Program-made: the position numbers and the translations under genes
The notes under the pieces: generated by a model
Database searches by the model: none
Seen by the model: the letters and a program-made list of their open reading frames with translations, nothing else
What the model was told of the DNA's origin: nothing
Shown here: positions 23,947-61,119 of the stretch, piece by piece
Position numbering within the stretch: position 1 is the first letter of the stretch
Layout: every line of letters starts with the position of its first letter
Assembly: GCF_032062135.1 (NCBI RefSeq)
Contig: NC_092859.1
Location: 23,306,407-23,370,406 of the forward strand
Reading direction: 5' to 3'
From: Pyxicephalus adspersus
Lineage: Eukaryota > Chordata > Amphibia > Anura > Pyxicephalidae
Length of the DNA stretch: 64,000 nt

Positions 23947-25199
23947 CTGCATAAAACATATCATTGCCAAAAAAAAAACAAAAAAAAAAACAATTTCTCG
24001 TTTTTTTTTTTTTTTAGAATTAAAAGTCGAGTAACTCACACAGATGTGTGAGTGGGGTTTGGCTATCTGTTAAATATACTTATGAAGGAACTTCCTATGT
24101 ATGGAACTTTTTAAAGTGAGCGAAGTCTAAGATTCTACTAAGGGATGGGGATTATGGTGGCCATGTTTGAGATGTAAGTAGTAAGAGTACCCCACTCAGT
24201 CTCTGAATGGACCAGCGGTGGATGGCACCTCTCCTGCATCTTGCCTCCTGCTGATTTGAAAATACAAATCTTCTGTCCGTTTCTCATATCTCTCAAGGGT
24301 GCAGAGTTGGGTATCAATAACTCCCTTTGCCAACTGCTAGCCAGTCCAGCATCGGGAATGGAAGGAATCCCTCTGGGGAAGGTAAGGATCCCGCACCTAA
24401 AGGGGTCACAGGTGGCAATAAAGCCAGACACTCCAAGAACAGATCCAAAGGGGACAGAAATACCAACCCACAGTCCAAAGCCCTATTTACACAGTGTGTA
24501 TATTTGTTAATACTGTGGGTGTACATTGGTGCTTTTTTTGTTCCATAATAAAGTAATAGGTGGTAATAAATTAAAAAAAGGAGGTGGTTTAAATTTGGTT
24601 GCATATACCCTTGTCTTTGAATGTTATATGCACCTCAACCTTGCACTAACTACAGTACATGCACCTTGACAACTGCACTCTTACTTCCTTGCAGCTGATC
24701 CTTGCTATGCAATTGTATAATGGTCTACATGGCTAGGTGTTGCCTTTGCAGCCGTGGACTCTAGCCCACTGCCTAGGTGACCTTTTCAGAATTCCTGCCC
24801 TGAATATACTTCTAACTAAAATACCCTATGCCTGGTCTCTCACTCCTGGGCCGCACTGCCTGCTGCCGCTTCCCGACAGACAAGTACCTCTTCATCCTCT
24901 TTCACCCATGCAGACATGTCATTCCCCACCCCATTGTACCCACAGAGGCCTTCAATATCATGGGGCTTAAGATGAGTTGCTTTTATGGTTGCAGCCACAG
25001 TTACTTATTTGGAGGAAATTAGAAAGTAAATTTGCGTGCCCCCAAGTTATAAAAGAAGCCACCTTGTGACATTTACCAGCAATTATCTGTTATACAACAT
25101 ATATAAAATCTTGATAGTACAGTCACTAACATTTTGTAACAAGAACATTCTTACAAAATAAATCCATTGACAAATAACTCACACATTTTTTTCTCACAA
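23947..25199. other. Intergenic, nothing recognised
   Basis: Starts with A- and T-runs (23970-24016), then ordinary sequence with short unsupported ORFs. It lies between the MITE and the presumed HIPK2 3' end. Confidence 0.4.
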
Positions 25200-28039
25200 A
25201 TTACAGGTCCTTTATTCCCTTTTTGTTAACCCTTATCAGCACTGAAGGGGTTAAACTCATGGACATGTACGGTCATACACATAACTATGCGCCGACACTT
25301 GGGATTTTGTGTTTTTTAACCCTTCTTGACAACTCTTGAGTCTTAGGAACTGCTGTGAAATCGGACACTTGTCTTTCAAAAAATAAAAAAAAAATAATCC
25401 TTTACTGCAAGAGGAGGTGGTGAGAATCGGGAACCTCTCCGTCCTGCAGTGTAGGGATTAACACATTATTACGCTAGTCACAAGTTGTTAAACATTTTAA
25501 AGGTTTGCAATTCTATGGAAGTTTATCTATGTGAGTATGAAGTTGTATCTAGGGACAGTCTGGACAAGCCGCAGAGATGGACTGTCATGCAGCTATAATG
25601 AGGGTACAGGGAAAGTTTTCAAGATTCCTCCAAAGTTGGAATCGGTGGGTGGAAGAGCCATGTAATTTACTGTTGGTCTTCTGTGTGCTTAAATTAGGCT
25701 CTCCAACATCTCTAAAAGTCACATGTAAACCACTTCTTGGACCTCTGGCCTGAGCCAACTTTAGCACAATTCTTGGAGAAGACAACACCAAAAAGATCTA
25801 CGTACATGGAGCCTTCAAAAGAGTGGAATAATGGAACAAGTGTCTTTGACCCAATATCCTTTCCTCCTCCCACTTCCCTGATCTTTAATTAATGTAGTTG
25901 TACTTATATTAAGAATTAAAGTAGTTCCACTTACACAATAAGAGGGCAGGAGCCCTGTTCGGTGATATACAACTCCTTAACTTTCCTCTGACAGCTGAGG
26001 GCTGTGTGACAAATGAGCTCTTATCTGAAAATAAAATGGTGAATCGGGATGGTATTAGAAAAGCACCTTTGGCACCTTTTCAAAATGAATCCATCTCTTT
26101 AAAGCTTATTTCAGGTAAGGATTTAGATGTTAAACATTCCTCCTCTAGGATACTTTCACTTTAGGGCTATGTGACTTTTAGCCTTTATCTAAGATAAGCC
26201 AGTGCTGAATCAGAATGGTATTCACAGAGGCATTGCCTATATGATAGTACCTCCTTTACAATGAATCATTACATCCGATTTCAGATAAGGCTCATAGAGC
26301 TGAGGGCTATATAATTTAAGCCTTATATGAGATGAGTCAATGCCAGGGCAGGATAGTGAGGTACCAGACATCCAAATAGGCACGGTACACACCTAACGAC
26401 TAACCCAACTCTTTACAGCAAATGGATGTTTTAGGAGAGGTGCCTCCTAATCAGCTATGAAAGTATGGATAGCACCTAAATAACTAATCCAACCTCTTAC
26501 AAATATTTCAGATAACGTATCAGACAATACACAGCCCTCAGCGCTCCCATAGACATGAATCAGCTAAGGTCTGTAGGTCAGAGAACATCTCACCCTTTTG
26601 TGTGGACAAGTTAAATTTAAGGGATTGAAGGGCACCAAATCTTTCTGACAACCGACAAGAGACATCGTTAGAGATACATTGGGGTGTAGACATTTTCAGC
26701 AGTTTTTAAGGCACTGGGAGCGAAGGACAAAGGGTGGAATGGTGGAAACACAAACATACACACGCATGTCAGGACATCATCTAGTTACATGCCAGTATCT
26801 TATTAAGTTTAGACCACAGTTTGTGTTAGTGTTTTGGGATTTTTGTTGAGAAAATACCAAATAAAAATTCAAAACGTCTAACTCCGTTGTGCAATTCCAA
26901 ATTAAAAGGAAAACAAAAAATATAGAGCGATCTATTGGATAAGTGTACAAAAAACAGAGCACATCTATCTGTGCTACACTGTAGCGCAGGAGGAGGAGCT
27001 GTCCCTTTTCTAAAATACATTAAAGTGACTTGGGGGGGAAAACAAAAAAAACGCACGAGAACGTAGCAGCTGTGTCTGTTTCATTCTTTCCAAAAACATC
27101 TGAGTATTTTCCATCTTCTCACATATGCCAAGCGGCCTGTAGTCCCTCTGCCGTCCCACGGTCATTCCTTTCCGCGCCCCTTCACGACATCCCAGAAACC
27201 CTCGTCACGTATTAAAACACTGCCTGTTTTGTCAATTTTTTCAACTTTTTTTTGTTTTTTGGTATCTTAAAACCCTGGACAGTTCTTTATCCTTCTATAC
27301 ACTTGTAAAATCACTTGTTAAAAATTACAACCCTCTAAAACTTAAAATTATTACAATTAGTGCGGCAAGAGGGGAAAAAAAAAAAAACACAGAACAAAAC
27401 CTAAAAGCGGTGCAAATAAGTTGTTATCAGAGGTATCCGCAGTGTCCCCCTCTCTCATTCATGAGGGGGGCATGAGAAGGAAGAAGATGAAGAAGGAAGT
27501 GGGACCTCCCTGTAGCGCAGAGAAAAACACACACCGTTTTCTTTTTCTCTCCGCAAGTATCAAAGTAAAAGAAGAAATTAAAAACTAGAACTAGTATTGT
27601 CACCCCCCAAAATTCTTTAGACTCTGTATAATCTCCTATATTTGCGCTACGTCACCAGATCCTGGCGTGTTTTCAGTCAGTCGGATTAATAAATACAGCA
27701 TTTTTAAAACCCAGTGGGTGACTTCTCCAGCATAGGCTTCATGCTCTTCTAGAACAGTTTCTAAGATCCAGTGAAGAGAGGAGACCACAGCGGTTTTGTG
27801 GGGCGAGGTCTCAATCTCCTAAAAAGACAGTTGCAGAAACCGTTCTGGGCTCAAAGAAGTTTACAGTTCCAGGTCTCTGTGTTTGGTTCACCTATCCTTC
27901 CAGAACCCAACATAGGTGGCGTTATTCCAAAAAAAAAAAAAAATATCTGAAAATTGTCCGCTTCTACTTTTTTTAAGTTAAAAAGTTCAGATAGTTTATC
28001 TCTCCCTCTCCATTGCGTTGCTCCCCATTCTCTGATAAT
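25200..28039 (-). other. HIPK2: Probable HIPK2 3' untranslated region
   Basis: Sequence directly after the stop codon with no coding potential. It has T/A-rich and short homopolymer runs on the sense strand. The proximal kilobase (27000-28039) contains no recognisable transposon, as expected of a constrained 3' UTR. The distal limit is inferred from the first sense AATAAA hexamer I see, near 25211-25216. Mammalian HIPK2 is known for a very long 3' UTR, so the true end may differ. Confidence 0.45.
25211..25216 (-). promoter_or_regulatory. Candidate polyadenylation signal (AATAAA) for HIPK2
   Basis: TTTATT on the plus strand reads AATAAA in the HIPK2 sense. It is followed within 60 bases by G/T-containing sequence (TGTGAGAAAAAAATGTGTG). 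It sits 2.8 kb past the stop codon. Only the hexamer and its position support it. Confidence 0.3.
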
Positions 28040-51952
<23,913 letters not shown>

Positions 51953-52540
51953 TCACATTCATCCCAGTACCACCATCTACATTTTTTCCCCAAAACTCTA
52001 AATTGGAGACATTTATTTCAATGGTAAGTCCAGCTACTCCGTTATAGGTTAAATGTGTTGAATTAAGCAGTCATTGGCTTAGGGAAAAGCAGCTGATAGA
52101 GGGGGTTTCTGCCCACTTTGGGGTAATTTCACACCATTTTTCATACTAGAACAATAAAACATTACTCTATCCACAACAAAAGAAAAAAAAATTGGCTGAA
52201 GTAGTTAAAAATCCCTTGTTTTTTTGTATAGGACTTTATTGCGGTGATTTTCACCGACTTCCTGCCCCTCAAATGCCAAAAAAAACTAAGAAAATACAGA
52301 TACAAATACAGAAAATAAAGGTTTGGTTGCTACCCAAACAGGACGCACAGACAGCAATAAAACATTGTTAGGAAGTGAGGGGATGTCTCTGCAATAGAAA
52401 CACAGACAATGGAATAGAAACACACAAAACACAAATAAAATCCTAAAATCATCCTGAAAATCCATGAAAAAAAAAAAAAAAACTGGCTGGAGTGGGGTTT
52501 TAATGAACAAAATCCAGCAGAGTGGCATGATGGAGTAATT

Positions 52541-52625
52541 TAATTATTAATAATAAACAGTATTCATATAGCACCAACATGTTACACAGCACTGTACATT
52601 AAACAGGGGTTGCAAATGACACAGG
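52541..52625 (-). repeat. SINE-tail fragment
   Basis: On the minus strand: TCATTTGCAACCCCTGTTTA, ATGTACAGTGCTGTGTAACA, TGTTGGTGCTATATGAATAC, TGTTTATTATTAATAATT. Same family as 54656-54808, lacking its first half. Confidence 0.65.
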
Positions 52626-54456
52626 AGGAAGACCCTATCCAGAACTTTAGACAATGGGTTGTCAAATTTTGTAAATGCCCAGAAAAGGAGAGAAATCTCA
52701 AAAATGTTATGGATTCTGCTCTATAAGTAACTGGATAACACTGCTTAGTGAACAAATGTTCACTAACTTCATATGTTAAATAAATGTTGTATATTAGATG
52801 TAAAATAAAAATACCTTCTTAGGTGTCTCACCATTCCGAGATCTTGCTCTGTTTTACCATCCACTGCAACTAAACTGTTGCTGTTTTTACAAATGTACAG
52901 GGGCATCGAGGGACACAGAAGAGGATTTTTTTTTGTTTATTTTACAACTATTATTAAAAGTTTATTTTGTGGTTAATTCCATTTCAATATTTCCATTTTG
53001 TTGTCATTTCTCACCCTAGTAAAGAGCTTGTGATGGAGACAAGTGACCAGTTTGGCACACATTACACAGGCATGGTTCATGGTTGTCACATATAGGAACA
53101 TATAGGAAACTCTCCCTGTGTGGTGCCATGCAGCCATTGCTGCAATGCATGGATATAAAAAGGCTACACAACATCAGTAGCACAAAGGTAGAATAAATGA
53201 TGAAAAAAAAAAAAAATGTAAAAGTATTTCATTAAACACCAGCATGCTTCGGATACCAAGTGCACAGAGCAAGTTAATTGCCATTTATATCTATTTTGCT
53301 TTGTTTATATACTTAATTTTTACTTTTATGGACACATTTTAATTCCCCACTGACTTGGATTTCTCATTCAGCCTTTAGTCTGTAAATACATGGGTATTTG
53401 GCAAACCCCTTCCAAAGGTATTTGTATTGTGCCATGTTTATTGCCAGGAGCGGTGCCCTTCCCCAGGGCCGCTTTGTGCAGGAACAATGGGGCATGTCTC
53501 GGGTGTATGAATTCACAGTCACATAGCCGCTCTATGAGAGACGTTTATGTCAGAGCACCAAGCACATGACAAAAGCTTCCTCAGTCTGGGGCTCATTGTC
53601 CTCCCAACAACTGATAAAATTTAACGCTTTCCCCCAAGTAAAACCTCAACACCGACGGGCACACACCATTACCAGGCCAACAGACAATAGTTCCCCTCAA
53701 GCTACATCTAATGAATGAGCATATCAGGATAAGATCTATTACTGTATACAAGATAAAGACATGTAGTCTGGGTATGGGCACACAATGCCACGGCGCCATC
53801 CCTCCTAACAGTCCTCTGTTTTGGATAAAATCCTTCTTGTCTCCAGCTATTACACGTTTGGCTCCGGCCATTATAATTCTGTATGTCTTATATGTTATTA
53901 TGAGTTCAAAAACAACATAACTTGGGCTGTTTAATATAGCAAGCTGCTTTTATGACTTGAATCTGGAAGGCCTCTGGGGTGCTTGTGATAGAAAAACAAC
54001 GTTTCCTGCCCGTGAAAATATGTTATTGACTTATCTGTGTGCAGGGAAAGCGGTCGTTTATTTTGTATACATATTGCAAAGCATGAGACGTTCAGATACA
54101 TTGTACATGATATCAGAATATTTAAAGATGATGGCTGATGCTTTAGTTATATCTTTATATTTATCTGTAGGGGGTGACAGGTCCACTTTACAGGCTTAAA
54201 TGGTGGATGTTCCAGCAGCAAGCAAACCTATGGCCTAAAAGCAAATTCCTGCAGGTGGATCTTGGAAAAGGGGGCCAGCATGAAGTCGGTGTCTGAACAA
54301 CATAGTGATGGCAAATATGGCCCATTTGGTGTGCTTTCTGGGAGCAGAGATATCTTTTGGGGGGCCCTTAATGCAGGAGTCAGACTGGCGGCTTCTACAT
54401 GGACATGGATTTTGCACAAAAAAAAAAAAACATTTTCTTATTAAAAAGGAGTGTTA

Positions 54457-55027
54457 GGCTGTGTACACACGTGCAATAATTATGGTTGGAAACGAATGAC
54501 TAACGACCGGTCGTCCAATAATCGTTAACAAAAAAAGCGCACAACGACCTCCATGAACAAGGATTGTCACTGGAAATGAACGACCGTCCCGGCAGATCTG
54601 ATTGGGTGATGATTGTTCACTATCTATTGTGTGTACGGTCGTTCAGTTATCATCTACTAGATTGTAAGCTCTTCGGGGCAGGGTTCTCTCCTCCTGTATT
54701 ACTGTCTGTATTAGTCTGTCATTTGCAATCCCTATTTAATGTACAGCGCTGCGTAATATGTTGGCGCTATATAAATCCTGTTTAATAATTATTATTATTT
54801 TTATTATGGATAGTTCTGCAGTACACTTTCTCCTTTACATGTCACTTCCTGCATCATTCAAACGATCGTATCAAGCATGTGTACATTATTGGTGGATTAT
54901 ATTTGAATGATCGCATTGTTACAGCATGTACAGAATTGTGCACAATACGATCGTTCATAATAATCTGCATAATCGTTGATCTGTCGTTATTTTTCTAACA
55001 ACAATTATTGCACATGTGTACCTAGCT
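54457..55027. mobile_element. MITE with GTGTACACACGTGCAATAAT inverted ends
   Basis: Left end GGCTGTGTACACACGTGCAA; the right end, complemented, is GCTAGGTACACATGTGCAAT. Arms continue as imperfect inverted repeats rich in ACGATCGT. TTA/TTTA flanks the ends, which would suit a PIF/Harbinger-type 3-bp target, but this is not settled. It carries no coding sequence. A SINE-tail copy lies inside it. Confidence 0.65.
54656..54808 (+). mobile_element. SINE-tail family copy, nested in a MITE
   Basis: Starts ATTGTAAGCTCTTCGGGGCA, continues TTTGCAATCCCTATTTAATG and TACAGCGCTGCGTAATATGT, and ends ..AAATCCTGTTTAATAATTATTATTATT. It interrupts the MITE at 54457-55027. A shorter relative is at 52541-52625 (opposite strand) and another at 63803-63868. 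Confidence 0.65.
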
Positions 55028-55639
55028 TTACTCTTTTTGGAACCAAATCCCTCTGGCCATAAACTGTGCAATGTTTTCAACAGAATCAAATTGAATGTGA
55101 ATCTATACATACAGCAATACTGTGCTTACTTGCAGAGATTCGTAGAGTGTTACAAATGTGATTGTGAAATTATTGTGCATAGGTTATTAGTAACGAGCAC
55201 AATCATTTGCAGACTAGTGACATCTGTACAAACGCTTTAAGAAAAAAAAAGCAATCACCTGAACAAATCCATGGCCATCTCTTGGTCTCTCCCTGTATAT
55301 CTCCAAATCAGCATTTATCTATCCTTCTATCTGTCGGCTTGTCTATACATTTTGTGTGTGTCTATATCTCGGTCTTCATCCGACAGTTCATCCGGCTCCC
55401 TCCTTCCTTTTCACATTTTGTTCTTTCCCTGTATTTCCTGATTCATCTGTTCCCATTTCATTTTAAAGAATATTTTGTAATCTCTATCTAATCTTTCTCC
55501 CCCTGTCGGATTCTCTCATTTGATGTCCAACGGTCTATTCCTACATCTGTCTGTCCATTTCCCTTGCTTTACAATTGGTGTCTGTTCACTTGGCTGTCTA
55601 CAGTTCTATTTCTCTTTTCGTTTCTATCTATCCGTTTAT

Positions 55640-55710
55640 ATATATACACACTATATATATATATAATATATTTATTTATATTCAAACACATACAGAGAGA
55701 GAGAGAGATC
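55640..55710. repeat. (AT)n and (GA)n simple repeats
   Basis: TATATATACACACTATATAT, ATATAATATATTTATTTATA, then AGAGAGAGAGAGAG. Simple-sequence tract within a T-rich, pyrimidine-biased region (55260-55620). Confidence 0.8.
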
Positions 55711-55876
55711 TGTATCTCCCTCTGTGTTGGCTGTAGTTGCAGACGATGCATTCCCATCAGACGGATAATTTCACAGAACATTGTGTTCGTTAAGAATAGT
55801 GACAACAGGTCTTTGTCTGACATTTTCAGGAATAGCGAGTCAGTTGAGTCTAATTCCCTCCATGCACGAAGGCTGG

Positions 55877-55965
55877 TGATGTCACTGTGATGTCATACGG
55901 AGTCATTGGCCCTGACTCATGGACACGAGACATCAGATTGCGATGAACATGGAATAGATGACTCA
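55877..55965. promoter_or_regulatory. Cluster of bZIP-type sites, presumed HIPK2 intron 1
   Basis: Two TGATGTCA sites (55877-55884, 55888-55895) 11 bp apart and two TGACTCA AP-1 consensus sites (55913-55919, 55959-55965), all within 89 bp. The inference of an ATF/AP-1-bound enhancer rests on motif clustering only. Confidence 0.4.
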
Positions 55966-56088
55966 ATAAATCCAGCTGGCCGAGAACTCTTTATATGATA
56001 AGAAGGGAGCTGGAGAGGAACTTTTCAGCCTTTCTGTATCATTACACAACATTTTCTAGATATCGGGGAGTTCTACGAAAAAAAGAAA

Positions 56089-56358
56089 NNNNNNNNNNNN
56101 NNNNNNNNNNNNNNNNNNNNNNNNNNNNNNNNNNNNNNNNNNNNNNNNNNNNNNNNNNNNNNNNNNNNNNNNNNNNNNNNNNNNNNNNNNNNNNNNNNNN
56201 NNNNNNNNNNNNNNNNNNNNNNNNNNNNNNNNNNNNNNNNNNNNNNNNNNNNNNNNNNNNNNNNNNNNNNNNNNNNNNNNNNNNNNNNNNNNNNNNNNNN
56301 NNNNNNNNNNNNNNNNNNNNNNNNNNNNNNNNNNNNNNNNNNNNNNNNNNNNNNNNNN
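56089..56358. other. Assembly gap (270 N)
   Basis: Run of N. The right side resumes inside a hAT-like MITE end, so part of that element probably fills the gap. Confidence 0.99.
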
Positions 56359-58539
56359 CCTCGGATAAAACTTGCGGTTCAATGGAACCCTGGTTAAACA
56401 TGGCAGAGGTAGATTATCACTCATGTTTAGTTATTATTGCTGCTTGTGTCTCCATTGGTGAAATTTGCCCTCACTTCTTGTCCTGGTGATATAAACACAT
56501 CGGGTTTCAATAAACCAGCAGCAAATGTTCTCAGAGTTTTTAATTCTTTTCCTTTCCATCCAGAACCACAATAAAAGGATCTGGTAGGAGCTGAGATTTC
56601 AAAATTAAAGGTTCATTTTATCCAGATGATCAAAGTATAATTTACAACTATAGGTGAATATATAATAAATATTAGTTGACTTTTTCATTTTTCTTTAAAA
56701 ATTGGCTTAGCCAATATTATGACTTAAAATCAGTCCTTATACAGACCAGATGAAAGCTGAATCAGGCTGGAATTGAGAGTGTCTGTAACCTAGTGGGTTG
56801 GAGGGAAGATTAGCAAGATTCCTTTCAGAATGAAAGGAGAGGTTGGCTGGGTATTGTAGTTGTGGTAATGACCATGGTCTGTCCACAGTCATCCAAGTGG
56901 TGGGCCAGTGGTACAGATAATACAGAATTGTAGCACAGCAAGGAAATCACAAGAGGAGGAACACTCTTCAAATCGTCTGCTACATATAACAATTCCTATA
57001 CAGGGGTTTCATTTAGTAGCCTTCTAAAAATATGATTTCCCAAAGGTTTGAACACAAGGTTTGCCCGCTGATCATCGGTCTATGAGCTCACCAGTTTGGA
57101 TGAATCCAAATCCCCGGCTTTGCGATGGAAAGAAACACTTGATGGTAATGAAGGCAGACACCCAGCACACCGAATATTCACCATCAGGGAGATGCGCCAT
57201 TCTTTGTCTTCCCCGGGGAAAATCGGGTCTCTTTCAAAAATTGATTTTTTTTTGTGTTTCTTCCAAAAAAACTTGAGATCGGGGAGACCTAATTGGCCAA
57301 GCTCGAGCCTCCATCCTCATGAATAACTCATTACATTAGACTGAATTTTTTGCTATATATTCATATTATCCCTGCAGAGCAGTAAAGAGTCTCATTCAAA
57401 CGCAAATAACAAAGGGCAAGAAAATAATAGTCAAGCAGTGACATAATCACAGCAGATCTGATAGTCTCATGTTCCAGGTCTGGGGAACAGGGAGGGAGCA
57501 GGTGTATCAAAAATAGTCAGAGCTTATGAGTTTGTATTGAGAACAGAACAGAGAAATGGAAAATTCATTTCAGGCTCAGAATATGTTGTCTCAATCATAG
57601 AATATCTGGCTTGTTTTATTGACGCTTTTTGTTGGAAGAGAGGGAAGGGCCCTGTCCATCCTTGCACGCGTGTAATAATTTATTGACATATATTACGTTT
57701 ATAGGCAGATTATTTAAACATATGGACTTCCAGGGCACCTGAACAAAATTTTATATTACATATTTAATATGATAAATTCATTTCTGATGGTGCGTACCAC
57801 AACACTCGGTATTGCGTTATCATGTGTTGAAAAACAACTGCTTGGGTTAATGCACCAGGGTATCAATGAATGACACCGCAGGATGCAGAAACTATGCATC
57901 AACGTGCCTTGTGGTTACCCACACCATAGTACACGAGTTCCTGCAATGTACAGGTTTAAAGAACCCTTTGAATTAGTATGATGCACGGTAATGCATGTAG
58001 TATTTTTTTTCAATTGCACCCCAATGCATTTAGGAGAAGAAAAAAAAACACTGCATTAAAAATTTCATTTATTGCCAATTGCCATTCATAAGCCAATTCA
58101 TTTTCAGTGGACGGACTTCATACAGCAACTTAATGCTCGTCAGGGTGTTGCACAGATCAATAAAGGCCCCAACATAAAGGTTTCAGCATGTGAAGCTTCT
58201 GAAGCAGTGAACGCTTGTTTGCATGAAAGGAAACAGACTATAAATTTACAAGCTGTATACAAAACAGAATGCTCAATATCACAACCTGACAATTCAGAAC
58301 AACAATTACGTAACTCCTAAGGAGAACAAAAATTAATTGGTTATCAGCACAACAAGAAAGGGCCAATAATACCTAGCGACGTGAAAAAATATTTTGGACA
58401 GGGATTGGAGAATGCCAATGTGGCAAAGTGATAACACTGCTTTATAGATACAGTACAGAAGCGTTGTCACCTTAGGATAGGAAGTGGGTTGTGGTCAGGA
58501 TTACCAGGTGGCTATAAGGGAAAAACAGACCATATCTAA

Positions 58540-58800
58540 AGCCCCATTCAGATGATGGTCGCTGGAAACAATCTTTTGTGATCAATTCTAGTGACAGATG
58601 AATGAATCAGATGTGCACAGAGCACCGTTCTGTTCCATGGAAAGGAGACGGAGGATAAGCATATGGCACCCCACTGTGCTCACCTCCATAGAAGTGAGCA
58701 GCAGTCATTCCCAATCAGTCGTTAATCAATCTACGGATCAGGAGACTGCTGTGCACGTCAGATTTTCCAAGACTACCCGTCTCCGACAACTATTGTCTTA
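58540..58800. mobile_element. MITE-like dispersed repeat, fragment
   Basis: CCATTCAGATGATGGTCGCT, GGAAACAATCTTTTGTGATC, GAGCACCGTTCTGTTCCATG, CCACTGTGCTCACCTCCATA. I recognise this only as the kind of word order seen in frog dispersed repeats. Ends and superfamily are not determined. Confidence 0.35.
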
Positions 58801-59059
58801 AGTAGTTGATCACATTCATGTTCTTGGGTTTAGATAAACTTTAAACCTTACTTCCCTCCAACAGCCAGGGCGGACTTGTGCAAGGTTAATGATGGTGAAC
58901 AATCTTGGCCGCTTCACCAGTTTTCCAATAACCCATTTAGAATACATGTTGATAATGTTCCTCACCTCCGATTATCCCCCCCACCCGGTGCCCATAGCAG
59001 CTAAGTAACATCTGACACAGTAACAGCTATAAATCAAAGAAAAGAACAATAAGTAAAGT

Positions 59060-59870
59060 GCAGAATGTTTTCCAGGCCTGGCGCACACAGTGCCCATCAG
59101 ATACCAGCCTGCAATTCTTTTAGCAGCATTTCATCAGCACAGCGAGCAGCAGGCATGGAAAGCCGTCAGGCACACTGTAGACTGTAAAAAAGGTTTATTG
59201 GTCTTTTTTATTTTTTATACTAAGATTTAGGTCAATGGCGGACAAAAATCAGTCCATTAACCATGCCAAAATGTCCAAGTCACATGGCTGGCGTCTATGG
59301 CAGAGTTAAGTGCGATTTCTATCCAGTCGGTGGGAGACGGGGAAAAAAATCCTTCTAGAACAATTTCACAGTCTAATTAGCTTCTTTAAACAAACACTAA
59401 GTCAGATAATGAGGTAGAATTTCTGGTTTCTGTTTTTTTTTTTCCAGCAGTTCTGAAATTACAGACGGTCGTATGCGCAGAGGGCGAGCAGGGTAAACGG
59501 AGCTGACCCCAGCCTCGAATTATGAGTTTTGCAAACGGTAATTGAGGGAAGATATTTATCGCTAATCAAGACTGCGGTGTTTATGAAGCGACAATTAAAA
59601 ATGTTGAGGAGTCTGAGAAATGCTGCAGACATGATATTAGTGATTGGCAGCAATGTACAGAGACGCTCACACACGGTCAAACAGAGAATTATGTTTTTGT
59701 CACAATCGTCTGGTCGCAGCTTTGCAGATTTTTCGGAGCACATTGAATTACATTCTCCCAGGACAACGGATAGCGTTTGCAATCTGCAGTACAAATTTTT
59801 GTTTCTTTGCATTGTTTTGTATCAGCTATCTTTGCGGACTGAATAAAGAGATGTGTGAATGGGGGCTATT
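59060..59870. other. Unique, repeat-free block; candidate conserved non-coding element
   Basis: Balanced base composition, no repeat words, CpGs retained (GGTCGTATGCGCAGAGGGCG, AAACGGTAATTGAGGGAAG) and TAAT/ATTA cores. ORFs of about 100 codons are open on both strands over 59459-59846, but neither has a recognisable domain. This looks like constrained intronic sequence. Confidence 0.3.
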
Positions 59871-60439
59871 CACTGTAACCTGTACATTGTCAGCAATATT
59901 CCTGTTTGGTGTCACACCTACAGCCTTCCCACTGATATTATAAAAAGATCTTACATAGTGTACACACCAAGCAGCATGCAAACACTAATATACCATGAAA
60001 AATAATATTAATTCTTCTGAAAGATATTTATAGGTAATAGACACTTTCTTCCACTCCTACAAAAAGAAAATCTCTTCTGTATCCCCCAGCGCAGCATTTA
60101 AAAGGCCAGATTTGTGTGTTTTATGATATTGCATTTTTGGGCTGCAAGGAAAATGCACCCTGCAGCATTTGGACATTTTTAAAAGCCCTTTAGTTATTGA
60201 AAACACCTAGGAGTGCCGGTCAACTGGAGGTGCAGATCATGCTCTAGTCTGGAATGGCGATTTGAGAAACCATTCACCATACTTACACCGGTGTAGTCTT
60301 TTCCTTTGTTTTAGGTGTTGCGGAGTTGCGTTTATGTGAACTTATGCTGCAGATGCCTATCCAGAGCTGATGACAATCTTTGTGATATATGACTTACTAT
60401 CACTCAGGCTACTGGGTATTTTAGTCTACTATGAGGCTA

Positions 60440-60640
60440 TCTATTCCCAGAAGAAGCGATTGCATCCGCAAAACGCGTCGGGCATACAAGAATTATACTA
60501 GAATAGTTTCTGGTGTGTTGTCCTTGGTGCCCACATCAGGGTTTTTTTATTCTGTTTGTGTATAATGTGTGAAAACATTTGTATTGCAATTTAATAAAAT
60601 TGTTACTTTTTAATGAATCATGGCCAGGAATTCCCTACTT
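60440..60640 (+). repeat. Dispersed repeat with a GCAAAACGCGTCGGG motif
   Basis: AGAAGAAGCGATTGCATCCG, CAAAACGCGTCGGGCATACA, then T/A-rich sequence with a TTTAATAAAATTG. A worn relative is at 49975-50060 (GATAAAGCAGACAGAACTCT, GTGAAACGTGTTACC). I associate GAAACGCGT motifs with amphibian dispersed repeats but cannot name the family. Confidence 0.4.
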
Positions 60641-61119
60641 TGGCCCTGTTGGGTTTTTATACTCTGTTACTTATGGTATATGGCAACTTATTGATATATT
60701 AATAGAAATTCCTTGAGAAACAACCACTATGTTTTTTCTATTGAAAACCCCTACAATGGCTTATAAATGCGGCAGTAAAATACGGCTACTCTGAACACCC
60801 CCTTACAGTAAGGCGCATGTGCAGCATTCAGCAGCAATTAAAAAGAAAATAAATATAAGATCCATTATTACCCATTGCTTCTTTGCAGAATATCAAAGCC
60901 ACGCCAGTCTAAACCGGAGAAAAAAAAGATCTGAATGTATTTTCTATGTGTCCCAACCATTTCTGTGTTGTTAAAACATTGTTTATTTTTACATTACCTT
61001 TGTGATGGTTCATGCTGTATTGTTTTCTTGGTTATTCAAAAAAAAAAAAAATGTTATGATAACCCAGGAAAAAAAAATGTACTGCTTGATGGCAAATCTC
61101 CCAACTCCATTGCCTCATT

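Noticed and set aside
59459..59846. ORFs of 105-117 codons on opposite strands
   Set aside because: Mutually overlapping, no domain match, and no flanking exons. Better explained as a constrained or unique non-coding block.
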